From NCBI RefSeq assembly GCF_003602235.1, contig NZ_QZVS01000090.1:1-64000 (forward strand): a stretch of 64,000 nt of DNA, in the 5' to 3' direction. The stretch comes from Cryobacterium melibiosiphilum (GTDB lineage Bacteria > Actinomycetota > Actinomycetes > Actinomycetales > Microbacteriaceae). The position numbers were made by a program, and so were the translations under genes. Positions 48,413-57,079 of the stretch are shown one piece after another (within the stretch, counting starts at the first letter, position 1; every line of letters begins with the position of its first letter). The notes beneath the pieces were generated by a model. It ran no database searches, was not told the origin of the DNA, and worked only from the letters and a program-made list of their open reading frames with translations.

Positions 48413-49480
48413 TCAGCGCCCCAACACCCGGTCAACGCCCGCGAGGATGCGGTCGAGGTCGGGCAGGTGGTGCCGTTCGAGCTTCGCCGGCGGGTAGGGG
48501 ATGTCGAATCCGGTCACCCGCACCGGCGCCGCCTCGAGGTAGTCGAAGCAGCGCTCGGTGATGCTGGCCACGATTTCGCCGCCCACGCCGCCGGACTGGG
48601 CGGCCTCGTGGGTCACGACGAGCCGCCCGGTCTTGCGAACGGATGCCTCCACGGTCGCGTAATCGACCGGTGACAGCGAACGGAGGTCGATGACCTCGAT
48701 GGAGACGCCCTCGTCGGCCGCGGCGAGGGCCGCGTCGCGTGCGGTCGACACCAGGGCGCCGTAGGTGATGAGGGTGACCTGGCTGCCGGGGCTCACGATG
48801 ACGGCACGCTCCATCGGGGAACCGAGCGTCGGCTCGACCTCGCCCTTGACGTGGTAGCGACGCTTGGGTTCGAAGTAGAGCACCGGGTCGTCGCTGGCGA
48901 TGGCCTGGCGCAGCAGGCTGTAAGCGTTTTGCGGGTCGGAGACGGCAATCACGCGCAGGCCGGAGGTGTGGGTGAAGTACGCCTCGGGCGATTCGGAGTG
49001 GTGCTCGGCGGCGCCGATGCCCCCGCCGAAGGGCACCCGAATCGTGATCGGCATGCGCACCGCGCCCTGGGTGCGATAGTGCAGCTTGGCGACCTGGCTC
49101 ACGATCTGGTCGAAACCGGGAAAGATGAAGCCGTCGAATTGGATCTCGCAGACCGGGCGGTAGCCGCGGTAGGCGAGCCCGACGGCGGTGCCGATGATGG
49201 CCGATTCGGCCAGCGGCGTGTCGATGACCCGGTGCGGGCCGAATTCGCGCAGCAGGTCGCTCGTCACCCGAAAAACCCCGCCGAGCGCGCCGATGTCCTC
49301 ACCGAGCAGCACGACCTTGGGATCGTCGAGCATGGCCTGCCGAAGTCCGGCGTTGATGGCCTTGGCGAGCGTGAGGGTCGTGGTGTCGGTCAGGCCGACG
49401 GGCCCGGCAGCATTGGGGTGACGCAGCGGCGTTGGACTCATCGGCGTTGGACTCATCGGGGACCGATCGAGAATAGTCAT
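48413..49480 (-). CDS. bkdB: Branched-chain 2-oxoacid dehydrogenase E1 beta
   Basis: A 355-residue transketolase-like subunit with LGEDIGALGGVFRVT, PLAESAIIGTAVGLAYRGYRPVCEIQFDGF and the C-terminal domain VTHEAAQSGGVGGEI. The start overlaps the E1 alpha stop by one base (TGATG). Just inside the gene a 15-bp unit is duplicated (49428-49457), giving MSPTPMSPTP and two further in-frame ATGs. Confidence 0.92.
   Translation of the reverse strand: MTILDRSPMSPTPMSPTPLRHPNAAGPVGLTDTTTLTLAKAINAGLRQAMLDDPKVVLLGEDIGALGGVFRVTSDLLREFGPHRVIDTPLAESAIIGTAVGLAYRGYRPVCEIQFDGFIFPGFDQIVSQVAKLHYRTQGAVRMPITIRVPFGGGIGAAEHHSESPEAYFTHTSGLRVIAVSDPQNAYSLLRQAIASDDPVLYFEPKRRYHVKGEVEPTLGSPMERAVIVSPGSQVTLITYGALVSTARDAALAAADEGVSIEVIDLRSLSPVDYATVEASVRKTGRLVVTHEAAQSGGVGGEIVASITERCFDYLEAAPVRVTGFDIPYPPAKLERHHLPDLDRILAGVDRVLGR
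49428..49457. repeat. 15-bp direct duplication in the 5' end of bkdB
   Basis: GGCGTTGGACTCATC occurs twice head to tail. It encodes two copies of MSPTP on the minus strand. Confidence 0.9.
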
Positions 49481-50631
49481 CAGACGGATGCTCCTTCATT
49501 GCTCGAGCGGGTGTCGCTGCTCTCAAAGCTGGCGAGATAGGCGGCATAGCCGGCTCGCTGCCGGTCGAGGGTTGCCTGCGGGGTCGTATAGACGTTGTCG
49601 AACACGCTCAGCGGCTCCGGATCGGCCAGGCCGATGCAGCCCGCCCGCAGTTCGGCTGCCGCGGCATCGGCGTGGGCCGCCGTGGCCGCCTCGAACTCCG
49701 GCGTGAACAGCCCTTCCGCGTCGAGCAATCGTCGCAGCCGCAGAATGGGATCGCGTTCGGCCCACCTGGCGAGGTCGGCCGGATCCCGGTACCGGGTGGG
49801 GTCATCCGCTGTCGTGTGCGGTCCCATCCGGTAGGTGACGGCCTCGATGAACGTTGGGCCGCCGCCGGAGCGCGCCCGGTCGAGGGCGACCCGGGTCGCG
49901 GCCATCACGGCGAGCACGTCGTTGCCGTCGACGCGCAGGCTCGGGATGCCGAATCCCGGCGCTCGCTCGGCGATATGCACGCGGGCCTGCAGGCCGACCG
50001 GCTCGCTGATGGCCCACTGGTTGTTCTGGCAGAAGAACACCACGGGCACCTGGAAGCTCGCGGCGAAGACCATGGCCTCGTTCACGTCGCCCTCGCTCGT
50101 GGCGCCGTCGCCGAAGTACGTCACGGCTACGGAGTCGGCGCCGTCGAACTGCGCGCCGAGCGCCCAGCCGGTGGCATGCAGGGTCTGGGCGCCGATGATG
50201 ATGGCCGGAACGGCCATGCCGACGGATGCGGGATCCCAGCCGGATTGCGCGTTGCCCCGCCAGACCTTCACGAGGTCGGTCAGGCCGACCCCGCGGCAAT
50301 AGGCGACCGCGTTCTCGCGGTAGCTCGTGAAGACGAAATCGTCGGGGTGCAGCGCACGGGCGGAGCCGATCTGGGCTGCCTCCTGGCCGAGCATTGGCGG
50401 CCACAGTCCGAGCTCACCCTGGCGTTGCAGGGCGGTGGCCTCGGTGTCGAGCCGGCGAACCACGACGAGGTCGTCATAGAGAGCCGCCAGGCCGGCCGCC
50501 CCGATATCCCGCACCCAGGGATCGAACTCGGCGTTGGGCATCCGTTCGCCGGATTCCGAGAGAAGCTGGATGAAATCGTCATCGAGGGGGGAGCCGTTGT
50601 CGGCCGCGCCGTGGGGTGGTAAATCGTGCAT
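49480..50631 (-). CDS. bkdA: Branched-chain 2-oxoacid dehydrogenase E1 alpha
   Basis: A 383-residue subunit with the thiamine diphosphate motif GDGATSEGDVNEAMVFAA...NN and the phosphorylation-loop-like segment YRMGPHTTADDPTRYR, which favours branched-chain over pyruvate substrates. It is the first gene of bkdABC and is divergent from an Lrp-family gene. Confidence 0.92.
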   Translation of the reverse strand: MHDLPPHGAADNGSPLDDDFIQLLSESGERMPNAEFDPWVRDIGAAGLAALYDDLVVVRRLDTEATALQRQGELGLWPPMLGQEAAQIGSARALHPDDFVFTSYRENAVAYCRGVGLTDLVKVWRGNAQSGWDPASVGMAVPAIIIGAQTLHATGWALGAQFDGADSVAVTYFGDGATSEGDVNEAMVFAASFQVPVVFFCQNNQWAISEPVGLQARVHIAERAPGFGIPSLRVDGNDVLAVMAATRVALDRARSGGGPTFIEAVTYRMGPHTTADDPTRYRDPADLARWAERDPILRLRRLLDAEGLFTPEFEAATAAHADAAAAELRAGCIGLADPEPLSVFDNVYTTPQATLDRQRAGYAAYLASFESSDTRSSNEGASV

Positions 50632-50729
50632 GAGCCGCTCCTAGCGTCATTGCTAATGTCGAGCTGAAGTTGGGACGAACCGAAGTGGGGTCGAACTTAA
50701 GTTGGTGTGAGCGTAGTTCGCAGGTGACA

Positions 50730-50769
50730 GAGGGCACAACCGCCCTGACTTTCATTGAGCAATGTGCCC
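50730..50769. promoter_or_regulatory. Inverted repeats in the bkdA/Lrp divergent promoter
   Basis: AGGGCACA (50730-50737) and TGTGCCCT (50762-50769) are exact inverted arms. A smaller palindrome, CATTG-AG-CAATG, lies at 50752-50763. These are candidate binding sites for the divergent Lrp-type regulator. Confidence 0.5.
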
Positions 50770-50806
50770 TATCCGGGTGGGGTTGGGCGTGTTAGCGTGT
50801 GGCACT

Positions 50807-51280
50807 ATGCACAGCTTCGACCGCACCGATATCCAGCTGCTCCGGGCGCTCTGCGCCGACCCGCGCAGCACCGTCGTCGCCCTTGCCCAACGCCTCGGGC
50901 TCTCCCGCAACACCGTGCAGGCCCGCCTGGGCCGCCTCGACGCGACGGGCACCTTTCTGGCCTTCGACCGGCGCATCAACCCGGTCGCGCTCGGCTACCC
51001 GCTGACGGCGTTCATCGAGGTGCACGTGCAGCAGAAACGCCTGGCCCAGATCGTCGTCGAGCTGGCCCGCATTCCCGAAATCGTGCAGGCCCACGGCATG
51101 AGCGGCCCCGCCGACCTGCTCGTGCGGGTCGTCTGCCGGGATGCCGATGACCTGTTTCGCATCGACGGAACTATCCTTGCCTGCGAGGGTGTCGACCGCA
51201 CCGAAACCTCCTTGGCCATGGGCGAGGTCATCCCCTTCCGCCTCACCCCCCTGCTCGATCGGGCCTCCCGCCAGGCGTAG
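50807..51280 (+). CDS. Lrp/AsnC-family regulator (BkdR-like)
   Basis: A 157-residue protein with a winged HTH (TDIQLLRALCADPRSTVVALAQRLGLSRNTVQARLGRL) and the RAM ligand domain. It is divergent from bkdABC, the usual place of the branched-chain-responsive activator BkdR. The ATG at 50807 puts the HTH at the N-terminus as in homologues; a frame from 50762 overlaps the promoter palindrome. Confidence 0.88.
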   Translation: MHSFDRTDIQLLRALCADPRSTVVALAQRLGLSRNTVQARLGRLDATGTFLAFDRRINPVALGYPLTAFIEVHVQQKRLAQIVVELARIPEIVQAHGMSGPADLLVRVVCRDADDLFRIDGTILACEGVDRTETSLAMGEVIPFRLTPLLDRASRQA

Positions 51281-51317
51281 CACACCGCGCGGTTCCGTCC
51301 TCGGAGCGCAGAAATCT

Positions 51318-51348
51318 ATTTGCTAAATTCATCATATAGAGATATAAA
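51318..51348 (+). promoter_or_regulatory. Promoter of the Ehr operon with ArsR-like half-site
   Basis: TTGCTA (51320-51325), a 17-base spacer and TATAAA (51343-51348) make a credible sigma-70-type promoter in an AT-rich island. The -35 overlaps ATTTGCTAAAT (51318-51328), whose complement ATTTAGCAAAT shares TTTAGCAWAT with the arsR operator region at 59969-59985. Confidence 0.6.
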
Positions 51349-51368
51349 GAAGTAATGGGAAGTTTGAA

Positions 51369-51854
51369 GTGAGCGTTCTGAGGCTGGCCACCCTCATCGG
51401 TCGAGGTCACCACATCGCGGAACCGGCTCCCGAGAGGCCGCCCCTGTTTCCAGGGGCCGAGGTTCTCGGCGGCAGCGTGCAGGTGCGGTACATCAATGCC
51501 GGGGGCTGCAATGACTGCCCCCTCGAGGTATCCGCGGCTTTCGGCCCGGTCTACGACGTCGAACGCTACGGCGCCCGCCTCGTCCCGTCCCCCCGTCACG
51601 CCGACGTGCTGCTCATCACGGGATCGGTGACCCGCAACATGGCCGAACCCCTGCGCCGCACGATCGAAGCGACCCCCACCCCCCGGTTCGTCATCGCGGT
51701 CGGCGACTGCGCCCTCACCGGCGGCGTCGCCGGCGACGGCTACGGTATCGCCGGTCCCCTGCGCGACTTCGTGCACATCGACATCGAAGTGCCCGGCAGC
51801 CCGCCGGAACCCGCCGCCATCGTGCGTGCCCTGCGTCAGCTGACCGGCCGATGA
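51369..51854 (+). CDS. Ehr complex small subunit (NuoB/HycG-like, Fe-S protein)
   Basis: A 161-residue protein matching the complex I NuoB / group 4 hydrogenase small subunit. It carries three of the four proximal [4Fe-4S] ligands: Cys47 and Cys50 (GGCNDCPLE) and Cys113 (GDCALTGG). The fourth, normally Cys in VPGCPP, is Ser143 (VPGSPP). It begins at a GTG preceded by GGGAAG and overlaps the next gene by 4 bp. It corresponds to M. tuberculosis Rv0082. It likely carries a cluster with one serine ligand or a cluster of lower nuclearity. Confidence 0.85.
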   Translation: MSVLRLATLIGRGHHIAEPAPERPPLFPGAEVLGGSVQVRYINAGGCNDCPLEVSAAFGPVYDVERYGARLVPSPRHADVLLITGSVTRNMAEPLRRTIEATPTPRFVIAVGDCALTGGVAGDGYGIAGPLRDFVHIDIEVPGSPPEPAAIVRALRQLTGR

Positions 51855-53896
51855 GCGCCGTCACCGCCGGGCTGCTGCTGCAGCTCACGCTCGCCGCGGT
51901 CGCCGTGACCATCGCCCTGCTCGTTGCTCCGGCCTGGCGTTCCCGCGCGACCGGCCTGGCCAGCGCCGCGCTGGCCGCGGTCGGGCTGGCAACCGGCCTC
52001 GCCGCCATGACCGGCGCGAGCGGCACCCTGACCATCCCGGTCGTGCTGCCGATGGATGCCCTCACTCTCTCCCCCGACCGGCTCGGCGGCCTCTTCATGG
52101 CCGTCGTCAGCGCCGTCGGCCTGATCGTGTCCCTCTTCGGTATGAGCTCGGCCCGCCGGGGCCCGGAAGGCAGCCGCACCGCCTGGGCCGCGATGCCGGT
52201 GTTCCTCGTCGGCATGCAGCTCGTGCCGGCCGCCGCCGACTCTGTTTCCTTCCTCCTCGCCTGGGAGATCATGACGCTCGGCTCCACGGTGCTGCTGCTC
52301 GCCGACCACGCCGCGCGGGCATCCGTCTCCTCCGCCGGTATCTGGTATTCGGCCATGAGCCAGCTCAGCTTCTTCTTCATCCTCGCCGGCTTCGCCGTGC
52401 TCGCCGGGGCGACCGGCGGCACGAGCTTCACCGCGATGGCGACCGTCGAGCCAGGAAGCTTCGCCGCCAACCTCGCTTTCGTGCTCTTCGTGCTCGGCTT
52501 CGGCGGCAAGGCCGAACTGGTACCCCTGCACGTCTGGGTGCCGCGGGTACTGCCCGAGGCCCCGAGCCACGTCTCGGCCGCGATGAGCGGGGCGATGGTG
52601 AAGATCGGCGTCTACGGCGCCCTCGTCGTCTGCGTGCGGCTGCTCCCCGAAGCCCCGGCCTGGTGGGGCATCATGATCATGGTGCTCGGCGGGGCATCCG
52701 CTCTGTACGGCATCCTGCAAGCCTCGGTCTCGAGCGACCTCAAGGTGCTGCTGGCCTATTCCACGACCGAGAACATGGGCCTGGTCTTCCTCGGCCTCGG
52801 CGCCTCGATGCTGCTGCGCAGCTACGACGCCACCGCGGCAGCGGATACCGCCCTCGTCGCGGCCCTGCTGCTCGCCGTGAGCCACGCCGCCTTCAAGGCG
52901 ACCCTGTTCCTCGGCGCCGGCGCGGTCATCCACGCCACCGGCGAACGCAACCTCGACCGGCTCGGCGGCCTCGGCCGCCGCATGCCGTGGACCGCCGCCG
53001 CCTTCGGCATTGGCGCCATGGGCGCCGCCGCGCTGCCGATCACCTCGGGCTTCGTCGCCGAATGGATGCTGCTGCAGTCGCTCATTCACGGCGGCCGGTT
53101 GAACGGAGAGGTCGTCTCGGTGGCCGCATCCGTCGCCATGCCCCTCGCCGTTGCCGTGATCGCCCTCACCGCGGGCCTCGCCCTGTTGACCTTCGTCAAG
53201 GCGTACGGCATCGCGTTCCTCGCCCGGCCCCGGTCGCCCGAGGCAGCGGATGCCCGCGAAGTCCCGGTGATGATGCGCCTCGCCCTCGCGCTCGGGGCCC
53301 TCATGGTGCTCGCCCTGGGCCTGCTGCCCGGTCCGATCTCGGAGGCCGTACTGGCCACGGTAGCCTCCAGCGGGGCCGGGGCGGCGTCTTCTTCGGCCGA
53401 TACCGCGGTCGCCGCGATCGGAATCTCCGGCGTCGCCCTGCCCGGCATCGGCGCCGTGCTCGACCCGCTGCTGCTGACCATCCTCGCCGCCCTCGTCGGC
53501 ATCCCGGTGCTCATCGCCATCGTGCTCTCCGCCGCCAAGCACCCCGCCCGCGCCAACGACCTGCCCTGGGGCGGCGGCGGTTCACGCGCCCGGCCGCGCA
53601 TGCAGTACACGGCCACGTCTTACGCCGAACCGCTCGTGCGGGTCTTCGACGACGTGCTCAAACCGACCCGCGACGTGCAGGTCACCCACGTGGGTGAATC
53701 CCGCTACCTCGTCGAACGGGTGCAGGTCGAGCAGAAGGTCACCGACGTCTTCGAGACCCGGTTCTACCGCCCCATGCTCAACTTCCTGCAGCGCTTCGGC
53801 ATCGTCGTGCGGCATGTCGCCAACGGCAGCATCCATCGCTACCTCACCTATTCCTTTACCGCCCTGTTGATCGTGCTGATTGTGGTGTCGCTGTGA
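51851..53896 (+). CDS. Ehr complex antiporter-like subunit (HyfB/NuoL-like)
   Basis: A 681-residue membrane protein with about 16 helices of the NuoL/Mrp-antiporter type. The proton-channel segments are visible (FGGKAELVPLHVWVPRVLPEAPSHVSAAMSG with buried Lys and His, and SHAAFKATLFLGAGAVIH). The C-terminal 130 residues form a lateral-helix-like tail. It corresponds to Rv0083 of M. tuberculosis. Confidence 0.9.
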   Translation: MSAVTAGLLLQLTLAAVAVTIALLVAPAWRSRATGLASAALAAVGLATGLAAMTGASGTLTIPVVLPMDALTLSPDRLGGLFMAVVSAVGLIVSLFGMSSARRGPEGSRTAWAAMPVFLVGMQLVPAAADSVSFLLAWEIMTLGSTVLLLADHAARASVSSAGIWYSAMSQLSFFFILAGFAVLAGATGGTSFTAMATVEPGSFAANLAFVLFVLGFGGKAELVPLHVWVPRVLPEAPSHVSAAMSGAMVKIGVYGALVVCVRLLPEAPAWWGIMIMVLGGASALYGILQASVSSDLKVLLAYSTTENMGLVFLGLGASMLLRSYDATAAADTALVAALLLAVSHAAFKATLFLGAGAVIHATGERNLDRLGGLGRRMPWTAAAFGIGAMGAAALPITSGFVAEWMLLQSLIHGGRLNGEVVSVAASVAMPLAVAVIALTAGLALLTFVKAYGIAFLARPRSPEAADAREVPVMMRLALALGALMVLALGLLPGPISEAVLATVASSGAGAASSSADTAVAAIGISGVALPGIGAVLDPLLLTILAALVGIPVLIAIVLSAAKHPARANDLPWGGGGSRARPRMQYTATSYAEPLVRVFDDVLKPTRDVQVTHVGESRYLVERVQVEQKVTDVFETRFYRPMLNFLQRFGIVVRHVANGSIHRYLTYSFTALLIVLIVVSL

Positions 53897-54879
53897 CTGT
53901 TCTGGCCGTCAATACCCAGGACCTGGCCGGCCTGAACTGGCCCGCCGTGGTCATCGCCCTCGTGCAGGTCGTGCTGTTCATCGTGATCTCGCCGCTGCTC
54001 GTCGGCCTGATCCGCCAGGTGCGTGCCCGGATCGAAGGGCGCCGTGGCGCCGGAATCCTGCAACCCTGGCGCGACCTGCGCAAGCTCCTCGGCAAGGATC
54101 CCGTACGGGCCGCCGACAGCAGCTGGATGCTCAGGGTCGGTCCGGTCGCCCTCGTCGTGTCGAGCCTGCTGCTGTGCGTGCTGCTGCCGCTGGTCGGCAC
54201 CCTGTCGCTCGACTTCCTCCCGAGCGACCTGTTCGTGATCGTCTCGGTGATGCTCATCGGGGTCGTCGCCCTCGCGCTCGTCGGCCTCGACGGCGGCACC
54301 GCATTCGGCGGTATGGGCTCGAGCCGTCATATGACCGTCGCCGCGCTTGTCGAACCGACCCTGCTGCTCTCGGTCTACGCCCTCTCGATTCCGGCCGGCA
54401 CCTCGACGTTGTCGCTCATCGTCGGTGCCCGCCTGGACACCCCCGGCGTCATCATCTCCCCCGTCAGCGTGCTCGCCCTCGTCGCCCTGTCCATCGCGAT
54501 CATGGCCGAGACCGGACGCCTGCCGATCGACAACCCGGGCACCCACCTCGAAGTCACGATGCTGCACGAGGCCATGACGCTCGAGGCCTCCGGTCGCGAC
54601 CTGGCTTGGCTCGAACTCGGCTCCTGGCTGAAGCTCGCCGCGCTGCTCGGCCTCGTCGGCAACCTCGCGTTCCCTTGGGGCGTCGTCACCGAGTTCAGCG
54701 TGCTCGGGGTGCTGATCGGCGCCGTCGCCATCACCGTGAAGGTGCTGCTGCTCGGCGTGCTGCTGAGCGTGGGTGAGGTCTTCCTCGCCAAGGTGCGCCT
54801 GTTCCAGGTGCCCGAACTGCTCGCGGGGTCCTTTGCCCTCGCGTTCCTCGCCGTAACCGCTTCCTACCTGGTCGCTTAG
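53893..54879 (+). CDS. Ehr complex subunit HyfC/HycD-like (NuoH-like)
   Basis: A 328-residue protein with eight membrane helices that anchors the soluble arm. The family motif GRLPIDNPGTHLEVTMLHEAMTLEASGRD around residues 210-240 is intact. It overlaps the preceding gene by 4 bp. It matches Rv0084 (hycD). Confidence 0.92.
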   Translation: MTVLAVNTQDLAGLNWPAVVIALVQVVLFIVISPLLVGLIRQVRARIEGRRGAGILQPWRDLRKLLGKDPVRAADSSWMLRVGPVALVVSSLLLCVLLPLVGTLSLDFLPSDLFVIVSVMLIGVVALALVGLDGGTAFGGMGSSRHMTVAALVEPTLLLSVYALSIPAGTSTLSLIVGARLDTPGVIISPVSVLALVALSIAIMAETGRLPIDNPGTHLEVTMLHEAMTLEASGRDLAWLELGSWLKLAALLGLVGNLAFPWGVVTEFSVLGVLIGAVAITVKVLLLGVLLSVGEVFLAKVRLFQVPELLAGSFALAFLAVTASYLVA

Positions 54880-54887
54880 GAGCATCC

Positions 54888-55547
54888 GTGTTTGACAGTG
54901 TGTATGCCCAACTGGTCGGTCTCTGCACCGGCGCCCTGCTCCTGACGAGCGCCCTGATGGTGTGGCGACACACCCTGCTCGCCTCGATCCGTCTCCTCTC
55001 GGCGCAGGGCCTGTCCCTCGCTGCCCTGGTCGCCGTCATCGGCGTACAGGAAAACGAGGTCGAACTGCTCTTCGTGGCCCTGCTCATCATCGCGACCAAG
55101 GGCGTCGGCCTGCCGTGGGTGCTCGCCCACGAGACCGAAGCCGGCGCCCGAGCCATCAAAGAGGCACCGCGGCTGAACCCGACCGCATCGCTGCTGATCG
55201 TGACGATCCTCACGATTCTCAGCTACATCGTGATGAGCCAGCTCATCGGCCTCGGCACGAGCGTCACCTCCCATGCCGCGCCGATCGGCCTCGCCATGGT
55301 GCTCATCGGTTTCCTGTTGCTGATCTCCCGTCGCCGCGCCCGGTCGCAGCTGATCGGCTTCCTGCTGCTCGACAACGGCATTGCCACGGTCGCGTTCCTG
55401 ACCAGCGGCGGCGTCCCCATCCTTCTTGAATTCGCGGTGTCGCTCGACGTTCTGCTCGTCGTCGTCATCCTCTACGTCTTCGCCGGCCGCATGCGCAACA
55501 AGTTCGGCGGAACCGACGTCGATCAACTCAGAGAGCTGCACGACTAA
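54888..55547 (+). CDS. Ehr complex subunit HyfE-like (HycP)
   Basis: A 219-residue protein of about seven helices that starts at a GTG and shows the HyfE pattern (GALLLTSALMVWRHTLLASIRLLSAQGLSL, then LLIIATKGVGLPWVL). Its N-terminal part resembles NuoK. It overlaps the next gene by one base. Confidence 0.88.
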   Translation: MFDSVYAQLVGLCTGALLLTSALMVWRHTLLASIRLLSAQGLSLAALVAVIGVQENEVELLFVALLIIATKGVGLPWVLAHETEAGARAIKEAPRLNPTASLLIVTILTILSYIVMSQLIGLGTSVTSHAAPIGLAMVLIGFLLLISRRRARSQLIGFLLLDNGIATVAFLTSGGVPILLEFAVSLDVLLVVVILYVFAGRMRNKFGGTDVDQLRELHD

Positions 55548-57079
55548 TGGAATTCGCCCTTTGGACCCCCCTGGTCGGCCCGCTCGTGCTGGCCGTGCTG
55601 AGCCTCGCCCTCGGGTCGAGTCCCGCCCGCCGTTTTCTCGGCCTCGCTTCGAGCGTCGTTGTGCTCGCCTCCGGCGTTCTCCTCGTCACCGCCGTCATGA
55701 ACGACCAGGTCCCGACGGCGGGCGGCGGCATGCTGCGCGCCGACGCGCTCTCCGCCTACATGCTCACCGTGGTCGGCGCCGTCGGCCTGATCTCCACCTG
55801 GGGCGGCCTCAAGACCGCCGCCGACAGTCGCGGCCAGAGCGCCGGCATCTTCGAAGCCCTGATCTCCCTGTTCCTCGCCGCGATGAGCCTCGCGGTGCTC
55901 GCCGACAGCATCGGCCTGATGTGGGCCGCCATCGAGGCGACGACCATCACCACGGCTTTCCTCGTCGGGCACCACCGCACCCGCAGCTCGCTCGAAGCCG
56001 CCTGGAAATACGTCATCCTCGGCAGTGTCGGTGTCGCCATCGCCCTGCTCGGCATCGTGCTGATCTACGCGGCAAGCCGCGAGACCGAAACTCCCACGCT
56101 GTCCTGGCTGCTGCTCAGCCAGGCCGATCTCCCCCTCGACCCGGCCCTGATCACCGCCGGCGGCGCGCTCGCCGTGCTGGGATTCGCGACCAAGTCCGGC
56201 CTCGCCCCGATGCACAGCTGGCTGCCCGACGCCCACAGCCAGGCCCCGGCCCCGGTGTCCGGCCTGATGTCGGGTGTGCTGCTCGCCGTCGCGCTCTACG
56301 CGATCCTGCGCATCCAAACCATCACCAACCTCGTCATCGGCCCCGATTTTCTGCGCACCATGCTCAGCATCGGCGGCCTGCTCTCGCTCGCGATCGCGGC
56401 CTCACTGCTCATCCGCCAGGTCGATTACAAGCGGATGCTGGCCTACTCCAGCATCGAACACATGGGCCTGATGGCCCTCGGCGTGGCCATCGGCCCCGCC
56501 GCGCTCCCCGCCGTGCTGCTGTACATGCTCGGTCACGGCCTGATCAAGGCGACCCTGTTCGTGATCTCCGGCCGCATCCTGCACATCGAGGGCACCCCGG
56601 TGATCGCCAACGTGCGGGCCCTCCTGGCCCGACGGCCGGGACTCGCGGTGCCGTGGCTCGTGGCGATGGCCGCCCTCGTCGGGTTTCCGCCGTTCAGCAT
56701 CTTCTTCTCCGAGGTCGGCATCATCATGGCCGGCTGGGCCGAAGGCATGGGCCTCGTCGTCATGATCGCCCTGTTCCTGCTGCTCGTCATCTTCGCCGGC
56801 CTCACCCGACTGACCATGGGCATGGTGCTCGGCTCCCCGGCGCCGGTTGCCGAGGTCGCTTCCGCGACCGGTTCGATCCCCTCCGGGTCGACCCAGTCGA
56901 TCACGACCATCCGGACCGGTTCGGGTGATGAGACCCTGCTGGTGCGGGATTTCTCCACCCACGGCCCGATCCTGCCGATCATTCTCGCCCTCGCTGTCAC
57001 CGCGAGCGTCGCCTTTATCGCCCACCCGATCGGGGACCTCCTCGAACGTGCCGTCGCCGTTCTGGGAGGGACGAACTGA
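55547..57079 (+). CDS. Ehr complex antiporter-like subunit (HyfF/HycQ, NuoN/M-like)
   Basis: A 510-residue antiporter-like subunit with about 14 helices and the conserved segments VLGFATKSGLAPMHSWLPDAHSQAPAPVSGLMSG and YSSIEHMGLMALG, followed by HGLIKATLFVISG. The complex therefore has two antiporter-like subunits. It overlaps the next gene by one base and matches Rv0086. Confidence 0.9.
   Translation: MEFALWTPLVGPLVLAVLSLALGSSPARRFLGLASSVVVLASGVLLVTAVMNDQVPTAGGGMLRADALSAYMLTVVGAVGLISTWGGLKTAADSRGQSAGIFEALISLFLAAMSLAVLADSIGLMWAAIEATTITTAFLVGHHRTRSSLEAAWKYVILGSVGVAIALLGIVLIYAASRETETPTLSWLLLSQADLPLDPALITAGGALAVLGFATKSGLAPMHSWLPDAHSQAPAPVSGLMSGVLLAVALYAILRIQTITNLVIGPDFLRTMLSIGGLLSLAIAASLLIRQVDYKRMLAYSSIEHMGLMALGVAIGPAALPAVLLYMLGHGLIKATLFVISGRILHIEGTPVIANVRALLARRPGLAVPWLVAMAALVGFPPFSIFFSEVGIIMAGWAEGMGLVVMIALFLLLVIFAGLTRLTMGMVLGSPAPVAEVASATGSIPSGSTQSITTIRTGSGDETLLVRDFSTHGPILPIILALAVTASVAFIAHPIGDLLERAVAVLGGTN

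Noticed and set aside
51836..53542. 568-aa minus-strand open frame rich in G, E, H and Q
   Set aside because: Antisense shadow of the HyfB-like gene.
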